NCBI RefSeq assembly: GCF_000013885.1
Contig: NC_007964.1
Coordinates: forward strand, 2,776,001 to 2,840,000
Direction of reading: 5' to 3'
Origin: Nitrobacter hamburgensis X14
GTDB lineage: Bacteria; Pseudomonadota; Alphaproteobacteria; Rhizobiales; Xanthobacteraceae
DNA: 64,000 nt
The position numbers and the translations under genes were made by a program. Below, piece after piece: positions 62,629 through 64,000 of this stretch (position 1 is its first letter; each line of letters begins with the position of its first letter). Under the pieces are notes generated by a model. That model saw only the letters and a list, made by a program, of their open reading frames with translations, had not been told where the DNA came from and made no database searches.

Positions 62629-64000
62629 ATGCCGAATGGTGCGCCGCCCACTGGAGAGACCCCCATTTCTACCCGATCTACCCGCGTCCTATACACGCGC
62701 GCCGCGGCAGCGCCCTGGGCCTGGATCGCGGCGATCGTCATTCCCGTTCTGCTGCTCGCCCCCGCGATCTGGAACGGTTATCCGCTGCTGGAATACGATA
62801 CCGGCGGCTACCTGGCGCGATGGTACGAGGGCTATCTCGAGCCGAGCCGCTCGACCGTGTACGGCATCTACCTTCATTTAGGGAAGGACTCGTTTTTCTG
62901 GCTCAATCTGGCATGTCAGGCGCTGCTGACGCTGTGGATCCTGCATTTGACCCTGCGGGTGCTCTCCCTGGCGCAGCCATTGCGGCTTCTCGCCATCGCC
63001 GTGATCCTGACCCTGGCCACGGCGCTGCCGTGGCTCGCCAGCATGTTGCTGACCGACATTTTCGCGGGATTGGGAGTGCTCGCGCTATTTATCCTCGTCG
63101 TGCACAACGGCAAGCTCTCGACCATCGAGCGGGTTTCGCTGTTTCTGTATACGTCATTCGCGGCGGCGACCCACACAGCGACGTTCGGCGTGCTGTTGGG
63201 CCTGTGCTGCGCGGGATGGGTCGTCAAGCCATGGCTCGGCCGAAGGCTTCCGATTGCCGGCCTGATTCAGGGCTGCCTGACGCTCGTCGCCGGCGCGGCC
63301 ATGCTGCTGGCGGCGAATTACGCGCTGTCGGGCCGGCTTGCCTGGACGCCGGGCGGCGCCGGCGTGTCGTTCGGACGCATGATGCAGGACGGCATCGTCG
63401 CGCGCTACCTCAACGACCACTGCGACAAGATCAAGCTGAAGCTTTGCCCCTACCGCAATCAACTGCCGGCAACAGCGGACGACTTTCTTTGGGGCAACGA
63501 CAGCGTGTTCAACAAGCTCGGCCGTTTCGAAGGCATGAACGGCGAGATGGAATTCATCGCAACGCAAGCGCTGGCCGCCTATCCGCTCTGGCAGACCGAA
63601 GCGGCGGTCGAAGCAACGGCGGAGCAACTCGTGCAAGTCGGCACCGGCGAAGGCACCACCGGTTGGATTCCGCACACCTACGGCATCATCGAACGCTATC
63701 TACCGGAACAGGTGAAGGCCATGCGCGCCGCGCGTCAGCAGCACTGGAACATCAAGTTCGCGGCGATCAACTGGATTCATATCCCGGTCGCCCTCACCTC
63801 GATGCTGTTGCTCGCCGGCATCGCCCTGGCGGCCCTGTGGCGACGGCGCCTTGACGACGTCGAACTGCTCGCCGCGACGGTTTGCGTCGCACTGCTCGGC
63901 AACGCCTTCATCTGTGGCGTGATATCCGGCCCCCACAACCGCTACGGTGCGCGCATGGTCTGGATCGCAACATTCGTGGTGTTGATCGCGGCGGCGCGCT
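62629..64000 (+). CDS. Multi-pass membrane protein, 3' end outside window
   Basis: The frame stays open to the window end (at least 457 codons). The protein begins with AAAAPWAWIAAIVIPVLLLA (first helix), then has a periplasmic-looking NGYPLLEYDTGGYLARWYEG loop and about seven more hydrophobic segments. The early acidic pair (EYDTGGY) in the first loop recalls GT-C membrane glycosyltransferases, but no family is certain. In-frame ATG at 62605 and 62629 are both possible and neither has a strong ribosome binding site. Confidence 0.6.
   Translation, partial: MPNGAPPTGETPISTRSTRVLYTRAAAAPWAWIAAIVIPVLLLAPAIWNGYPLLEYDTGGYLARWYEGYLEPSRSTVYGIYLHLGKDSFFWLNLACQALLTLWILHLTLRVLSLAQPLRLLAIAVILTLATALPWLASMLLTDIFAGLGVLALFILVVHNGKLSTIERVSLFLYTSFAAATHTATFGVLLGLCCAGWVVKPWLGRRLPIAGLIQGCLTLVAGAAMLLAANYALSGRLAWTPGGAGVSFGRMMQDGIVARYLNDHCDKIKLKLCPYRNQLPATADDFLWGNDSVFNKLGRFEGMNGEMEFIATQALAAYPLWQTEAAVEATAEQLVQVGTGEGTTGWIPHTYGIIERYLPEQVKAMRAARQQHWNIKFAAINWIHIPVALTSMLLLAGIALAALWRRRLDDVELLAATVCVALLGNAFICGVISGPHNRYGARMVWIATFVVLIAAAR

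Noticed and set aside
62820..63854. 344-codon plus-strand frame near the right edge
   Set aside because: The neighbouring frame from 62629 gives a coherent membrane protein and runs open to the window end; this one is basic and featureless.

Overview
The window looks like the chromosome of an alphaproteobacterium of the Nitrobacteraceae/Bradyrhizobiaceae group (Bradyrhizobium, Rhodopseudomonas, Nitrobacter, Afipia). This rests on the high GC content, small families typical of Rhizobiales (DUF1491, DUF3126, BTLCP cysteine peptidase, Tim44-like exported protein), a rhizobial-type cyclic glucan synthase, an EcfG-type stress promoter and several short palindromic repeats of the kind scattered in these genomes. 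The genus is inferred, not shown.

Region 1 (1-4692) is the right end of an integrated element. A tyrosine integrase, a small AlpA/excisionase-like HTH protein and a primase-helicase are all on the minus strand, and the integrase end abuts a 45-base 3' remnant of a tRNA-Thr(TGU) gene, the expected attachment-site scar. A gene-free, relatively AT-rich stretch, an orphan Phd-type antitoxin and a decayed gene follow (4693-5860).

Region 2 (5862-25250) is accessory in character. A 2845-residue cyclic beta-1,2-glucan synthase dominates it. A loose set of stress and redox genes follows: cold-shock protein, orphan PAS/HisKA_2 sensor kinase, two Crp/Fnr regulators, zinc alcohol dehydrogenase, ABC exporter, DUF1971 cupin, truncated-looking CBS protein, fatty acid desaturase, and a 30-residue membrane microprotein behind a perfect EcfG promoter.

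Region 3 (25253-64000) is mostly conserved chromosome: guaA, rsmB, MAPEG, guaB, an MFS exporter, rlmE, a Ppx/GppA phosphatase, a YaiI-like protein and a Uup-type ABC-F ATPase. A seven-gene minus-strand run then carries valine catabolism (mmsA, acyl-CoA dehydrogenase, HIBCH-like hydrolase, mmsB), an acyl-CoA synthetase, a MaoC hydratase and a flavoprotein. After that come a thiolase, a bacterial SET-domain protein with a histone-H1-like basic tail, a methyltransferase-like protein, an ICMT-like membrane protein, a GFA protein, an exported protein of unknown role, a Tim44-like protein, purB, cytochrome b561, a tandem-PilZ protein, a LapG-like cysteine peptidase, FKBP, a Gly/His/Tyr-rich exported protein, a gamma-carbonic anhydrase, cysE and, at the right edge, an unfinished membrane protein.

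Three purine genes (guaA, guaB, purB) occur in the window but are not one operon. The strongest leads are the SET protein, the integrated element with its attachment scar, the EcfG-driven microprotein, the head-to-head DUF1971/CBS junction and the PilZ/LapG-like pair. I saw no CRISPR array, no rRNA and no complete tRNA.
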